Positions 16,412 to 26,122 of a stretch of 63,783 nucleotides of DNA are shown here, one piece after another. The stretch's first letter is position 1; each line of letters begins with the position of its first letter. Position numbers and translations under genes: made by a program. The notes under the pieces were generated by a model. That model was not told where the DNA came from, searched no databases, and saw nothing but the letters and a program-made list of their open reading frames with translations. The stretch covers positions 1 through 63,783 of the forward strand of contig CAMBMU010000004.1 in assembly GCA_945868725.1 (NCBI GenBank). Reading direction: 5' to 3'. The stretch is from Spirosoma fluviale (lineage in GTDB: Bacteria; Bacteroidota; Bacteroidia; Cytophagales; Cyclobacteriaceae).

Positions 16412-17167
16412 CTAGTTTTCTGGAAGTGAGGAGGTACGGATATTTTCCAAATTAATTTCCGAAAGCTTTTCCAATGCACCTTTTTCATACAAGTACTGCA
16501 TTGAATCCAAGGGCGTTGCCTTGTTCACCGCTTTCAAATTGATGTAGTCCTGAAAGCGAATCCCTCCAACTTCGCGCGCCTCGCGAACTTCTCGCATTCG
16601 AACTCCTCCACCATCGGTATGGTAGCTGTAGGCCATGTAATCCATAAGAGAATCTTCTACCCCAAACCAATACAAAAACTCATCTTCAAAGTGCTCTCCT
16701 CCCCCCTCTGCTTGAAAAGTCACCTTTACCTGGTGATACTCTTTTCCCTTAATCTTTGATCGACCGAGGTAGGTTTTAATTGCTGCTACATCATTTAACC
16801 CATAGGGCAAAAAGGCAAAGTACGCAACCGAATTGATCGAACGAGAAAATGCTCCAATCCGCTCTTCAGTTAAGGTATCGATCCCCACTCCATCGACCTT
16901 CCGCGTAAATCCAGCATTATTCAAAACATCCACTACCTGTCCAGTGGAATCGGTAAACTCCCTGCTGTATTCAAATGCGGTGGCCGACTTGAAAATGGCA
17001 TAATGTGTACCTCGGAAATCAAAGGTGATGGCCGTTTTTTCGTAAAGATTTCCCCCATAGGCAGCAATGGCTGCATCGACGATTTTCTCTGCCTCGCTTC
17101 TAGAATCGCAAGAAATCTCGAAAAATGTAAGGGATACTAAAACCAACCTGAGAACTAACTTTTTCAT
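16412..17167 (-). CDS. Lipoprotein, DUF6503-like (paralogue 1)
   Basis: 251 residues with a lipobox-like FEISC (Cys20). The mature start AEKIVDAAIAAYGGNLYEK resembles the N-terminal region of the next gene (LDLLDKSIAAHGGKEGWEN), and both proteins then show a strand-rich body like outer-membrane lipoprotein-sorting domains. No catalytic motif is visible. The family occurs widely in Bacteroidota without known function. It follows paralogue 2 by 58 bp in the same direction, suggesting tandem duplication and co-transcription. Confidence 0.65.
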   Translation of the reverse strand: MKKLVLRLVLVSLTFFEISCDSRSEAEKIVDAAIAAYGGNLYEKTAITFDFRGTHYAIFKSATAFEYSREFTDSTGQVVDVLNNAGFTRKVDGVGIDTLTEERIGAFSRSINSVAYFAFLPYGLNDVAAIKTYLGRSKIKGKEYHQVKVTFQAEGGGEHFEDEFLYWFGVEDSLMDYMAYSYHTDGGGVRMREVREAREVGGIRFQDYINLKAVNKATPLDSMQYLYEKGALEKLSEINLENIRTSSLPEN

Positions 17168-17225
17168 AACTATAATTAGTAAGGATTAAAACTACTTCTT
17201 TCAAAAGAATCGCAGGAACTAAGAA

Positions 17226-17948
17226 TTAATGTATCAACTCAAAGTTTGAATAGCGGTACTCCGCCCGGAGAAACAAGCGCTTTCCTGCCTCATCCACCCG
17301 CCAACTTTTTCGGGTACCGTGAAACAGCAGATCGTCGGCTTTCTCAGTAGACAGGTCGTACACCAAACTTCGGTGATCCTTGAGCTGTACTTCATTGCCC
17401 ACCATCAGGTAGCTGCTTGGATCAAAATAATACCACCAAGTATCCGAGTTTAGGCCGTAATCCACGCGAATAGCAGCTACTTCCTTGCCATTCTCTAATT
17501 TCTTAATTCCCTCATAAAAGAGAACTCCTCCCTTGTCCAGCAGCTTCCAAGGCTGAGCAACCGTGTAGAATGCCGCATCAAAATCCTTCTTTTTTGAAAC
17601 TAAAAAATCAGCATTCAAGACCTCATTCTCTCCCATCTGGTAGCGAAAGACCGCACCGTCCCAAGTCATCGAATGCGGAATGCTGTCCTTGGCCCAGCTG
17701 ATTTTCCCCTCAAATCTTGGGGTAAATCGAAACTCATGTCCTTGATCCAATTCGGATTCGATATTTCCTTCTGCATCCAACATACGCGTCCACTTTTGGA
17801 ATTTGATCCCCTTCAAATTCTCCCAACCCTCCTTGCCTCCATGCGCTGCGATGGACTTGTCCAAAAGATCTAGCGCCTGCTCTTCCGGGCTTGGGGTACA
17901 GGCTGTCCAAGCAAACAGAATTACAAAAAATAAAACTGCGTTTTTCAT
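17226..17948 (-). CDS. Lipoprotein, DUF6503-like (paralogue 2)
   Basis: 240 residues from the ATG at 17946-17948; a longer ORF to 18209 runs through the upstream glycosyltransferase in another frame and was not used. The signal peptide ends in a lipobox, AWTAC (Cys17). The body has the DUF6503-like pattern AAHGGKEGWENLKGIKFQ. The start overlaps the upstream gene's stop by 4 bp (ATGA), so translation is likely coupled to the GT-C gene. The role may be carrying or sensing lipid in the periplasm, which is speculation. Confidence 0.68.
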   Translation of the reverse strand: MKNAVLFFVILFAWTACTPSPEEQALDLLDKSIAAHGGKEGWENLKGIKFQKWTRMLDAEGNIESELDQGHEFRFTPRFEGKISWAKDSIPHSMTWDGAVFRYQMGENEVLNADFLVSKKKDFDAAFYTVAQPWKLLDKGGVLFYEGIKKLENGKEVAAIRVDYGLNSDTWWYYFDPSSYLMVGNEVQLKDHRSLVYDLSTEKADDLLFHGTRKSWRVDEAGKRLFLRAEYRYSNFELIH

Positions 17949-19276
17949 AAACCTAAGGTAGCAGTTCTTTTCTTCCGAAAATAGTCCAAGTAAAGCCCAA
18001 GTAGCACCAATCCATATTCCAGAACCAAAAACAGCAGTTGCTCCTGAACTGGATTTTGGCTGTAGGCCTGGTAGGAAAAAATTGCTCCAAACGACCAAAG
18101 CAGGAAGGTCCATTGGCGAGAAAGCAAAGACAAGCCCAATCCAGGCAACAAGTACCAGGGATGTACCACCGGCTGCAGCAAGAAGTACAAGACATACAGC
18201 TGCACCCATACACTAGGGATTTCGAAGAGGGGGACGTTTGACCGCTTCCGGGAGAGCCAAACTGCTCCAAGCAGTGCACATCCCATTCCAACTTTCGTCA
18301 GGTACCAAATGGTATTGAAACCTGCTAGCTCAAAGCCTAGCGCTCGAAACAAGTAATAAAGCGAGGCATTGAACTCAAATTTACCTTGGTACAGCTGCAA
18401 ACTTTGGAAGAAATTTTGCCAAGCATTTGAATACAAAAGTGGTAAAAAAGCCAGCACTAAGGTTCCCAGACCCATACCCCAGAAGGGAAGCGATTTTCGA
18501 GTACCCTTCCAAAAGAAAAAAGCCGGAGCCAGCAAGAATGGGAGCAATTTCATCCCCACGGCCAATCCCCAAAATATGCCTGATAACCCAAACTTCTGCC
18601 GAGATAAACTCAGAAGTGAAGCAAGTAAAAACAAGAGTACAAATCCTTCAAAATGCAGGTTACCCACTACCTCCATGATCACCAAGGGATTATACCAGTA
18701 CAAAAGAATTTGTTTCTGAGGGAGCTCAAATCGGGCAAGAAGGCCCCAAATCAGGTAAAAAACACCAATTTCCCCCAACAATAGGATACACCGAAGTGCA
18801 AGATATCCCTGCTCCAAATTCCCCTTCGCTGCCATTGCACCTAGCCAAAAGAGGGCTTGATTGATGGGGGGATACACAGAATAGTAGTTTGGTGAATTAA
18901 TAGCTTCAAAAAGCTGGGCACTTAGCCCAATCACCTCACCTTGTTGCACATGCCATTCGGCTGGGGTAAGTAAGTAGGGATTTTGCCCTTGGCGCAAAAG
19001 CTCCCCATCCCATAAAAAGCGGACTCCGTCCTCAGACCATTGTGGAGCAAAAAAGAAAAGAGATATCCTGAAAAGGATCCCTATAGTGAGCAACCACTTG
19101 AAATTAACCTGCTCACCCGAGAGCAAATAACTTCCCAGCATGCCTCCAAATGCAAGAGAGAATAGGAGAAACGTCAATCCGAAATTTTCCCGAGGAACCT
19201 GTGCTAAAAGCAGTAAAGCTCCAGCCAAAAGAACGACTAAGCCAACTTTAAATCCTCTTTTCACTGGATCACTCAA
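17945..19276 (-). CDS. GT-C membrane glycosyltransferase (polyprenyl-P-mannose-dependent type)
   Basis: 443 residues with about ten hydrophobic membrane spans. After the second or third span comes SEDGVRFLWDGELLRQGQNPY, matching the acidic loop (D..RYxWDG...NPY) of GT87/MptB-like transferases that use a polyprenyl-phosphate sugar donor. It would add a sugar on the periplasmic side of the inner membrane. A gene for a DPM1-like GT2, which makes such donors, lies two genes upstream in the same operon. Start and stop overlap both neighbours by 4 bp. Acceptor unknown. Confidence 0.78.
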   Translation of the reverse strand: MSDPVKRGFKVGLVVLLAGALLLLAQVPRENFGLTFLLFSLAFGGMLGSYLLSGEQVNFKWLLTIGILFRISLFFFAPQWSEDGVRFLWDGELLRQGQNPYLLTPAEWHVQQGEVIGLSAQLFEAINSPNYYSVYPPINQALFWLGAMAAKGNLEQGYLALRCILLLGEIGVFYLIWGLLARFELPQKQILLYWYNPLVIMEVVGNLHFEGFVLLFLLASLLSLSRQKFGLSGIFWGLAVGMKLLPFLLAPAFFFWKGTRKSLPFWGMGLGTLVLAFLPLLYSNAWQNFFQSLQLYQGKFEFNASLYYLFRALGFELAGFNTIWYLTKVGMGCALLGAVWLSRKRSNVPLFEIPSVWVQLYVLYFLLQPVVHPWYLLPGLGLSLLSRQWTFLLWSFGAIFSYQAYSQNPVQEQLLFLVLEYGLVLLGLYLDYFRKKRTATLGL

Positions 19277-20169
19277 AGCCCCAATTCCTTACGCAGGGAT
19301 TCATACACCTTCTCGTTTTGTTTCCAATACGGCAGTTGCCTCAAGTGCGTGCGTGTCGCCGTAGTCACCTCCTGCTGCCCATTTTCTTTGGTCCAGGTTT
19401 CCGTAAAGCCAGTAATCTCGTAGGGGAATAGTTGCTGGTAGCGGATGGCAACCTTCCGACCAATCTGCTCATAAACTACCTTTAGCTCAGTTTGATCTGA
19501 ACCCAAGGCTTTTCGTGAAATAGTTGCCTGCTCGCCTTTGAGGGGGATATGTGCAAAACGCTGAAAAATAAGGCTTGGAATCAAGGTCACATTGCCGAGA
19601 GGAACTAAATCGGGATGAAGGCGAATCAAGGTAAATAATTCCTCTTCGGTTTTTCCATCGATCTTGGATTCCAGATCACCTTCGGATTCAAAATAGGAAA
19701 ACTGCTTTGCAATGTATTTTCCAGTCTTGTAATTGAGCTGCGTAAAGGATTGCCCACACCACTCAGTCACCGAAGCAGTCAATTTTGGAGCCGGGCTTTC
19801 ATCATACACCGGCGTAAATACCGATAGCATGGTGTGGTAGGGATACACGCCCGTCACAAACTCCCGAGTCATATTCAACTTCAACACCTTCTGTGCATCG
19901 GAAGGCCTGTCCTCCGGAGCATCCAACTTCACCTGCTTGCTTTTGGAAAAATCTTCGGTAACAAAAATCATCACTGCCTTTCCCTGCCGCAGCTCCCCAT
20001 ACCTGCTTTGCTGCAAATCAAATACATTGATCTCAGCAGTGCCTTGGTACCAGTAACTTGCAAACTGGGTTTCTACCACCCCTTCTCGATTTTCTGGAGC
20101 ACAAGCCATAAGTGCTACTATAAGAAGCGGGAAAAACACAACTGGGCTTTGTCTTGCTATTTTTTGCAT
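19273..20169 (-). CDS. Uncharacterised lipoprotein
   Basis: 298 residues from the ATG at 20167-20169; an ATG 15 bp upstream is also in frame but gives a poorer signal peptide. The N-terminus reads MQKIARQSP... with lipobox ALMAC. The remainder is hydrophilic and mostly beta-like, without motifs I recognise. Its stop overlaps the GT-C start by 4 bp, so it likely works with the glycan genes. Orthologues in related genomes may carry unrelated product names; I see no support for a septum or Maf role. Confidence 0.65.
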   Translation of the reverse strand: MQKIARQSPVVFFPLLIVALMACAPENREGVVETQFASYWYQGTAEINVFDLQQSRYGELRQGKAVMIFVTEDFSKSKQVKLDAPEDRPSDAQKVLKLNMTREFVTGVYPYHTMLSVFTPVYDESPAPKLTASVTEWCGQSFTQLNYKTGKYIAKQFSYFESEGDLESKIDGKTEEELFTLIRLHPDLVPLGNVTLIPSLIFQRFAHIPLKGEQATISRKALGSDQTELKVVYEQIGRKVAIRYQQLFPYEITGFTETWTKENGQQEVTTATRTHLRQLPYWKQNEKVYESLRKELGL

Positions 20170-20205
20170 GGGCAGTGGATCCAAATAGGTAACAATCTGA
20201 AGCGG

Positions 20206-20910
20206 CTATCGAAAGGGACGCCAATACTTAAATATCGTGAAAATAATCTTATATCCGGCTCCAATCACTCCTTTCACCGTCCCGCTCACTTTCGAAACAC
20301 CGATGCGTTTTCGGTAGGTGACGGGCAGTTCCATATACCTGAGTTTGGCCTGATGCGCTTTGATCTGCATTTCGATGGTCCATCCAAAATTCTGATCCAC
20401 CATTCCCAAGGCAAGTAATTTACTCCAAGAGATTGCTCGAAAAGGGCCTAAATCTGAAAATTTAGCCCCATACATCCAGCGCATCAAGGTAGTGGCTAGT
20501 TCATTGCCAAATACTTGAGGAATAGTCATTGAACCAGCTTCACGCTCACCTAAGGATCGAGAACCAATCACCAAATCAGCCTTCCCTGCTAGAATCGGTG
20601 CTATTAATCCCTCCAATTCCTGAGGATAATCACTGTAATCCCCATCCAAAAATACCAGAATATCAGGTTGTACTTCTTGACACTTAATCCATTCCATGGC
20701 CGTCAAACAAGCCTTTCCATAACCTTTTTGCGGTTCAAACACCACCTCAGCACCCATTGCTGTTGCCACCTCAGCAGTACGATCTGTAGAGTTATTATTG
20801 GCAACCACCACATGCCTAACCAGTTTGGGAATATCCCCAATCACTTTAGCGATAGACTTTTCCTCATTAAATGCAGGAATGATGACATCAATAATCGGCG
20901 TTGGATTCAT
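20206..20910 (-). CDS. GT2 glycosyltransferase, DPM1-like (polyprenyl-phosphate sugar synthase)
   Basis: 234 residues from the ATG at 20908-20910, 7 nt after the upstream stop; a longer ORF to 20976 overlaps that gene and adds a hydrophobic stretch foreign to the family. GT-A motifs are IPAFNEEKSI, FLDGDYSDYP (Asp-x-Asp) and GSRSLGEREAGSMT. No membrane span is present, as in soluble DPM1-type enzymes. It likely transfers mannose or glucose from a nucleotide sugar to polyprenyl phosphate, feeding the GT-C enzyme encoded two genes downstream. Confidence 0.8.
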   Translation of the reverse strand: MNPTPIIDVIIPAFNEEKSIAKVIGDIPKLVRHVVVANNNSTDRTAEVATAMGAEVVFEPQKGYGKACLTAMEWIKCQEVQPDILVFLDGDYSDYPQELEGLIAPILAGKADLVIGSRSLGEREAGSMTIPQVFGNELATTLMRWMYGAKFSDLGPFRAISWSKLLALGMVDQNFGWTIEMQIKAHQAKLRYMELPVTYRKRIGVSKVSGTVKGVIGAGYKIIFTIFKYWRPFR

Positions 20911-20917
20911 AGCAAAC

Positions 20918-22375
20918 TTAACGGGTACGAAGGGAGGAAATAAACACAAGACTATAACCCAAAGCCAATAGCGCATGAAATATCAAAAACAAGTATTGAC
21001 CGTAGACGACTCCCATCACCACCATCCCAGTAAACAACAAACCAAATCCCCCTTCAAGCCATGTGCTCAAAGGTAGCGAGCGAAGGCGGTATACATTGGC
21101 CTGCAGCGAGGCAGATCCAGATTCTAAATTAAATTTAGGAGTACGAATGAAAGGAGACTTTTTGCCGGTCAAACCTTCCAATGCTGCCTGGGAATTGTGT
21201 AGGGCTAGTCCCATGGAAACCGAAAAAAAGAGGGGCAACTTCCAAATAGCTCCAAGAATTGATTTCCAAGAATACTGCTGCGCTGTAAGGTAGGATACCA
21301 AATAGACACCCGCTACTAGCACAAAGCCAATCATGGAAATTCCTGAGGCCCAAAAAAGCTCCAAAGGAATCATCTTCATCTGTACCCCCCACCAGAGCCC
21401 GATGCTGCAAAAGCTTGTCAAGAGTATGGCAATGAAAATAGTAGAATTGAAGAGGTGAGCCAATGCATGAAATTTAATGCCCATGGGATGGTTTTCTTTG
21501 AGAACCTTCCCTGCATGTTTGACTGCACATTCAGCACCGCCCTTGGTCCATCGGAATTGCTGGGATTTAATTGCCGAAAGAATAGGTGGTAGTTCCGCAG
21601 GGGATTCGATTTCGGGTCGGTAGACAAACTTCCATCCTTTTCGCTGGGCACGGTAGCTCAGATCCAAATCCTCGGTCAATGTGTCGTCCTGCCAGTTGCC
21701 AGCATCTAGAATGCAGCTTTTTCTCCAGACCCCAGCCGTACCATTGAAGTTGATAAAGGCCCCTTGCTGATTTCTTCCCTGCTGCTCGATCAAAAAATGG
21801 GCATCCAGGGCAAAGGCTTGCAGCTGTGTGAGTAAGGAGTAGTTTTGGTTGAGATGTGTCCATCGACTCTGAACCATGCCAATCTTTGGAGAGGAAAAAT
21901 AAGGCAAGGCTTTAATTAAAAAATCCGGCTCCGGTACAAAATCTGCATCAAAGATGGCCACAAACTCACCTTGAGCGGAAGGCAAGGCCTCTTTCAATGC
22001 TCCCGCCTTAAACCCGATTCGGTTGCTACGGTGAAGATACTCGAAATTCAAATTTGGGTAAGCCAATACCTTCGTTTGAATCAAGTCGCCAGTCTCATCC
22101 GTGCTGTCATCCAAAATCTGGATTTGAAGCAGCTCATGAGGATAATTTAAGTTGGCAACTGCATCTATCAGTCGCTCCACCACGTACCGCTCGTTGTAGA
22201 TCGGAAGCTGTACGGTGACCTTCGGCCAAGGATTAGGCGCTTGCGGAGGAGTTTGATTGGGATCCTTTTTGAACTTAAAAAAGTGAAACAATAAATGACC
22301 TTGCGCCAGACTGTAAAGGAAAATAAAACCCATACCCAAAAAATAAAGCCCTGCAGCAAAATAAAGAATACTCAT
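20918..22375 (-). CDS. Membrane GT2 glycosyltransferase (cellulose-synthase-like)
   Basis: 485 residues. An N-terminal membrane span (residues 1-30) precedes a processive-type GT2 domain: QLPIYNER, DDSTDETGD, FDADFVPEP (DxD) and QQFRWTKGGAE (the QxxRW motif of cellulose synthase-like and hyaluronan synthase-like enzymes). Three or four further spans end the protein. No PilZ domain is seen. Such enzymes make a beta-glycan or glycolipid at the inner membrane. It begins one base after the stop of the ferredoxin-type gene, so it sits inside a tight operon. Confidence 0.87.
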   Translation of the reverse strand: MSILYFAAGLYFLGMGFIFLYSLAQGHLLFHFFKFKKDPNQTPPQAPNPWPKVTVQLPIYNERYVVERLIDAVANLNYPHELLQIQILDDSTDETGDLIQTKVLAYPNLNFEYLHRSNRIGFKAGALKEALPSAQGEFVAIFDADFVPEPDFLIKALPYFSSPKIGMVQSRWTHLNQNYSLLTQLQAFALDAHFLIEQQGRNQQGAFINFNGTAGVWRKSCILDAGNWQDDTLTEDLDLSYRAQRKGWKFVYRPEIESPAELPPILSAIKSQQFRWTKGGAECAVKHAGKVLKENHPMGIKFHALAHLFNSTIFIAILLTSFCSIGLWWGVQMKMIPLELFWASGISMIGFVLVAGVYLVSYLTAQQYSWKSILGAIWKLPLFFSVSMGLALHNSQAALEGLTGKKSPFIRTPKFNLESGSASLQANVYRLRSLPLSTWLEGGFGLLFTGMVVMGVVYGQYLFLIFHALLALGYSLVFISSLRTR

Positions 22376-22376
22376 T

Positions 22377-23921
22377 TTACATTCTTAGTTTGATGGAATC
22401 GTTGCCGATCAAAATCGGGAACTCGTGGATTCGTCCCTCCTCTGGACCATTTTCCAACTTCAATACACCACGAGGACATACAGATGCACAGACCCCACAA
22501 CCTACGCAAGAAGATCGAACGATATTTTGACCCTGCTGGGCATAGGCTCGTACATCAATTCCCATCTCGCAGTGGGTGGAGCAATTGCCACAGGAGATGC
22601 ATTGTCCTCCATTGGTAGTAATTCTAAATCGAGATTTAAACCGTTGCACCAATCCCAAATAAGCAGCCAAAGGGCAGCCAAAACGACACCAGACCCGATT
22701 TCCCATCAAAGGATAAAACCCTGTTCCCACTACCCCTGCGAATGCAGAGCCAATCGCAAACCCATAAAAGGAATGCAATTGATTCGTGACCTGTCCCAAA
22801 AGGCTGAAGGAGGAAAAATAATTGACAATGGTGAGGGTGGTCATGACTACAGCTAAAGCCAGCACTCCATGAATCAACCAACGCTCCCATTGCCAGGCTT
22901 TGAGGGACTTATCCGACAGGTGACGGAAGCCATCCCCTACCGTCTCTGCCAATCCTCCACAACCACAGACCCAGGAACAATACCAGCGTTTGCCATAGAA
23001 ATAGGTGAATAATGGAACACCCAAGACAATCAACAAAATCCCCCAAATCAACATAAATAGGCCCAACCCCCCACTAGAAATAAAGGTGTCCAGCTGGTAA
23101 TCGTAGAAAAAATCATAATCCAAAGGCCAAATATTCTTAAAATCAAAATAGGGCTTATTCAACAAAACAAGCACTTCAGGAATAAGAAAAGCAAAGGCGG
23201 TTTGAAAAAACACCAAGGATGCAGTCCGAAGTTGCTGGTAACGGTTGTCTCGATATTTCAACAACATCCGAACTCCCATCACCCCAATCGCTAGCGTATA
23301 CACTAGCCCATACAGAAACCACTGGCTAGCTGGCCCTCCAGAGAGAAATTGGGAAATGGGTTCGACCATCCATACCAATGAGGCTAAATAGGCTGGAAAC
23401 CAGTATAAAATCACATAGAATAGAATCAAATAGGTCCCAGTCAGCATTCCCAATAACCCTCTATTCTTTAAAGTAGAATGAAATACGCCCGTATGGGCCA
23501 GGCTGGCATGCGCTGTACCCTGCCTTCTAAAATTAAATAGGATTCCCCCCAAAACGATCAGCCCAATAGATAAGCCCAAATTGATCCAGGGATTGGTTCT
23601 ACCTGGTCCATCCATAGCTGCTTTGGCCAATGCAAAACCATAATCATCCCAGATCACCTGATCCCATGCTTGATTTGCTTTCAGTTCCTCGTTGTAAGGG
23701 TCAAAATTGGACGAATAAGCCCTTAAAAAAGCATGCGTGGAAGAGTAACTTTGTCCATACATCGGCTGAATGAGTTCTGCGAGCTTGTCACGGTGTTCCT
23801 CTTTTACTTGATCCCGAACCATCGCCTCACTTAAGCGATAACTACTCAAAAACGGCAGTGCAGTGAAGACAGACATCCCCACTATAAACAAGATTAAACC
23901 TATAATTTCGCTTTTTCTCAT
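22377..23921 (-). CDS. Polytopic 4Fe-4S protein, NapH/NosR/CcoG-like
   Basis: 514 residues. It has about eight membrane spans with two cytoplasmic-side cysteine motifs (RWYCSWVCGCGG and RVWCRFGCPL), as in NapH and NosR. Two ferredoxin clusters follow (CISCGNCSTHCEMG and CVGCGVCASVCPRG, residues about 430-480). No FMN-binding domain is seen at the N-terminus. It probably moves electrons across or within the inner membrane. Its ATG overlaps the stop of the FAD oxidoreductase gene by 4 bp, pointing to a paired electron route. Confidence 0.85.
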   Translation of the reverse strand: MRKSEIIGLILFIVGMSVFTALPFLSSYRLSEAMVRDQVKEEHRDKLAELIQPMYGQSYSSTHAFLRAYSSNFDPYNEELKANQAWDQVIWDDYGFALAKAAMDGPGRTNPWINLGLSIGLIVLGGILFNFRRQGTAHASLAHTGVFHSTLKNRGLLGMLTGTYLILFYVILYWFPAYLASLVWMVEPISQFLSGGPASQWFLYGLVYTLAIGVMGVRMLLKYRDNRYQQLRTASLVFFQTAFAFLIPEVLVLLNKPYFDFKNIWPLDYDFFYDYQLDTFISSGGLGLFMLIWGILLIVLGVPLFTYFYGKRWYCSWVCGCGGLAETVGDGFRHLSDKSLKAWQWERWLIHGVLALAVVMTTLTIVNYFSSFSLLGQVTNQLHSFYGFAIGSAFAGVVGTGFYPLMGNRVWCRFGCPLAAYLGLVQRFKSRFRITTNGGQCISCGNCSTHCEMGIDVRAYAQQGQNIVRSSCVGCGVCASVCPRGVLKLENGPEEGRIHEFPILIGNDSIKLRM

Positions 23922-25267
23922 AGCCTTGCTCCGAAAATTTTTTGTAAAAAAGATCGTTTCTTGATAGAAATCTCTAGGCCAAATTGGCTTTGGAATGCCT
24001 GCTGAATCTGAAGGTGGTAGGGTGCATAGAATTCAGAATCAAAAACACCCTCTTCGAGCCTTTGGATAACCAATTGACCGGACCATTTTTCTCGGATTGC
24101 CCGATCAAAAAATTCATGCCGCAGTCGAAATCCTAGGTTGATCACCCCTGCAATTTTTCCCGCTTCATCCAATTCCATTCGAAAAGACACCTTCCCCAAT
24201 CGGTGCTCCCAATAGAAATAAGGTGCCATTTCGGAAGGTTCTGTACTGACTAATCCATAGATTTGAAATTCAATCGCAAAGAACTTGGCTGAGTTAAACC
24301 AAACCCCAGGCTGATACCGCACCCGCTGATTACAAAAATTATGTGCCAAGGTCTCCCCATGCATTCTCCCCGTATACCAAACTTGTTCCAAGGTACGACG
24401 ACCTGGTCCAGGAGGCTGTTCAAACTCTGCACAATCTCCTATGGCATACACATCAGGCACAGAACTCTCGAAATAGGAATTTACTTGGATCCCCTTATCA
24501 ATTGAAAGCCCAGTATTTTTTAAAAACTCCACATTCGGTATGACTCCAGTGGCAATCCCTACAAAAGAACAGGTAATCTCCTCCCCAGCCGATGTGACCA
24601 CTGCACGAACATTTCCCTGTTCATCCGCTAAAATTTCCTTCAATTCAGTTTTTAGATGCAAATCAATGGAATGTTCTACGATATGATTTTGAACAAGTGA
24701 TGCTTCTTGCTCGGGAAGTACTTGTTCCCAAAATCGGCTTTCGCGAACCAAGAAAGTAACCGGGATTTTCTTGTAAGTCAGCATTTCTGCCATTTCAATC
24801 CCAATCAATCCACCACCTACAATCACCGCCCGTTGGATCCCATTACTGGTCGTAGTTTCCATCAATTCCAAATCTTGTTTGGTATAGAGCCCTTGAACTC
24901 CTTTCAGATCCTCCCCAGGCCAACCGAAGAATGCAGGCTTGGAACCTGTAGCCAAAACCAAAATATCGTAATTCAAAGTCTCTCCAGAGGCTAAACCCAA
25001 GGTTTTGGTTTCAAAGTCCAAAGTCCTTACCCAGGCCTGCAGAAGTTCGATGCGGTTTTTCTTCCAAAAATGCGGTTCATAGGGATGGGTATGTTCCCAC
25101 TTCATTTGCCCCATATACACATACATCAGGGCTGTACGCGAGAAAAAGTAGGGGGATTCTCCAGAAATAACGGTGATTCGTGCCTGTGAATCACCCTTTC
25201 GCAGATGCCTAGCGAAAGTGATGCCTGAAACACCATTTCCAATAATCACATAGTGACGAGAATCCAT
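23918..25267 (-). CDS. NAD(P)/FAD-dependent oxidoreductase
   Basis: 449 residues. The FAD Rossmann motif is IIGNGVSGITFARHL (residues 8-22), the ATG motif is LVLATGSKP, the NAD(P) motif is VIVGGGLIGIEMAE, and the second flavin motif is VYAIGDCAE. It is of the nitrite-reductase-NirB/ferredoxin-reductase class and has an extra C-terminal part of about 130 residues. No redox-active CxxC is seen. It likely passes electrons between NAD(P)H and the membrane ferredoxin protein translated directly after it. Confidence 0.85.
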   Translation of the reverse strand: MDSRHYVIIGNGVSGITFARHLRKGDSQARITVISGESPYFFSRTALMYVYMGQMKWEHTHPYEPHFWKKNRIELLQAWVRTLDFETKTLGLASGETLNYDILVLATGSKPAFFGWPGEDLKGVQGLYTKQDLELMETTTSNGIQRAVIVGGGLIGIEMAEMLTYKKIPVTFLVRESRFWEQVLPEQEASLVQNHIVEHSIDLHLKTELKEILADEQGNVRAVVTSAGEEITCSFVGIATGVIPNVEFLKNTGLSIDKGIQVNSYFESSVPDVYAIGDCAEFEQPPGPGRRTLEQVWYTGRMHGETLAHNFCNQRVRYQPGVWFNSAKFFAIEFQIYGLVSTEPSEMAPYFYWEHRLGKVSFRMELDEAGKIAGVINLGFRLRHEFFDRAIREKWSGQLVIQRLEEGVFDSEFYAPYHLQIQQAFQSQFGLEISIKKRSFLQKIFGARL

Positions 25268-25305
25268 AGACTAAAGTTGATCCTAAACTTACCCAAAAAT
25301 TCAGC

Positions 25306-26070
25306 TTACTCGTTCAACTTCCAATTGTATTCCAGAAAAGAAATAGAAGCTGAAGGTGAAATTTTGACTTTTGAATACTTATTTATAAAGTCAATAAGCG
25401 TTCCTTTTTTGGTGAAATCTCCTTTAAACCAAGAAAAAATTGGGGATAGTTGAAGTCTAGTTACGCCTAGGTTATTTCGGGTAGGGTCGTTGACAAATGC
25501 CGTTGCTACACGAGTTAGCTGCTCTTCTAATCTATCCGCAACAAAAGCCTCATTAAGTAGTGGAGGGCAAGAAACAGAGGCACAGTTAATTGCAAAATGT
25601 ATTCGAGGCTCCTCAAATTCTTTCCTCAAAATGCTATGTTCTACCTCATCCAAACTCATATCCACCCCAGCGATTTTAAAAAATTTGTAGTGCCACACGT
25701 CCTTTATGAGTGGGATTTTAATTTTTGGCCCTAAATCACGTATGCTTTTCGTAGGATAAAAATCTACAATCAACTTCACTGTAAAGGCATTGTACACATT
25801 AATCCAATAGGCAAGCTGCTGATTTTTGGACCAGGTTTTTCGATCTGGAGCATTCTCCGAAAGAAGTTTGAGGTAGCTTTCCAACTTTGGCTTTTCACGA
25901 ATAAAGCCTTTGTAATCCACCTGACCGTTAGGTTTTACGTTTGCTTTCAGCAACTCATTCCAAAGTTGATGGCTTGGCGGCATACTTCCTGCCTTTCCCA
26001 CTACTGGGCTTTGGCAGGATACAAGAACGAGAAGCAACAGCAGGGAAAAGATTCGAGAAATTAAGGTCAT
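25306..26070 (-). CDS. DUF547 lipoprotein
   Basis: 254 residues. The ATG at 26068-26070 starts a lipoprotein signal (MTLISRIFSLLLLLVLVSC, lipobox LVSC); a far longer in-frame ORF to 26316 overlaps the rhodanese gene and is discarded. The DUF547 domain shows its hallmarks AYWINVYNAFTVKLI, HYKFFKIAG and FAINCASVSCPPL. Function is unknown in bacteria; DUF547 proteins often sit beside redox or envelope genes. It lies 38 bp before the FAD oxidoreductase gene. Confidence 0.85.
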   Translation of the reverse strand: MTLISRIFSLLLLLVLVSCQSPVVGKAGSMPPSHQLWNELLKANVKPNGQVDYKGFIREKPKLESYLKLLSENAPDRKTWSKNQQLAYWINVYNAFTVKLIVDFYPTKSIRDLGPKIKIPLIKDVWHYKFFKIAGVDMSLDEVEHSILRKEFEEPRIHFAINCASVSCPPLLNEAFVADRLEEQLTRVATAFVNDPTRNNLGVTRLQLSPIFSWFKGDFTKKGTLIDFINKYSKVKISPSASISFLEYNWKLNE

Positions 26071-26122
26071 GTGGAGGTAAGAAATGAAATTTTGAATTGT
26101 GGTTCTGTTGGACTGAACGAAT

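Noticed and set aside
17949-18209. N-terminal extension of the DUF6503-like gene
   Set aside because: The extension lies wholly inside the GT-C gene in another frame; the ATG at 17946-17948 starts a clear lipoprotein signal and overlaps the upstream stop by 4 bp.
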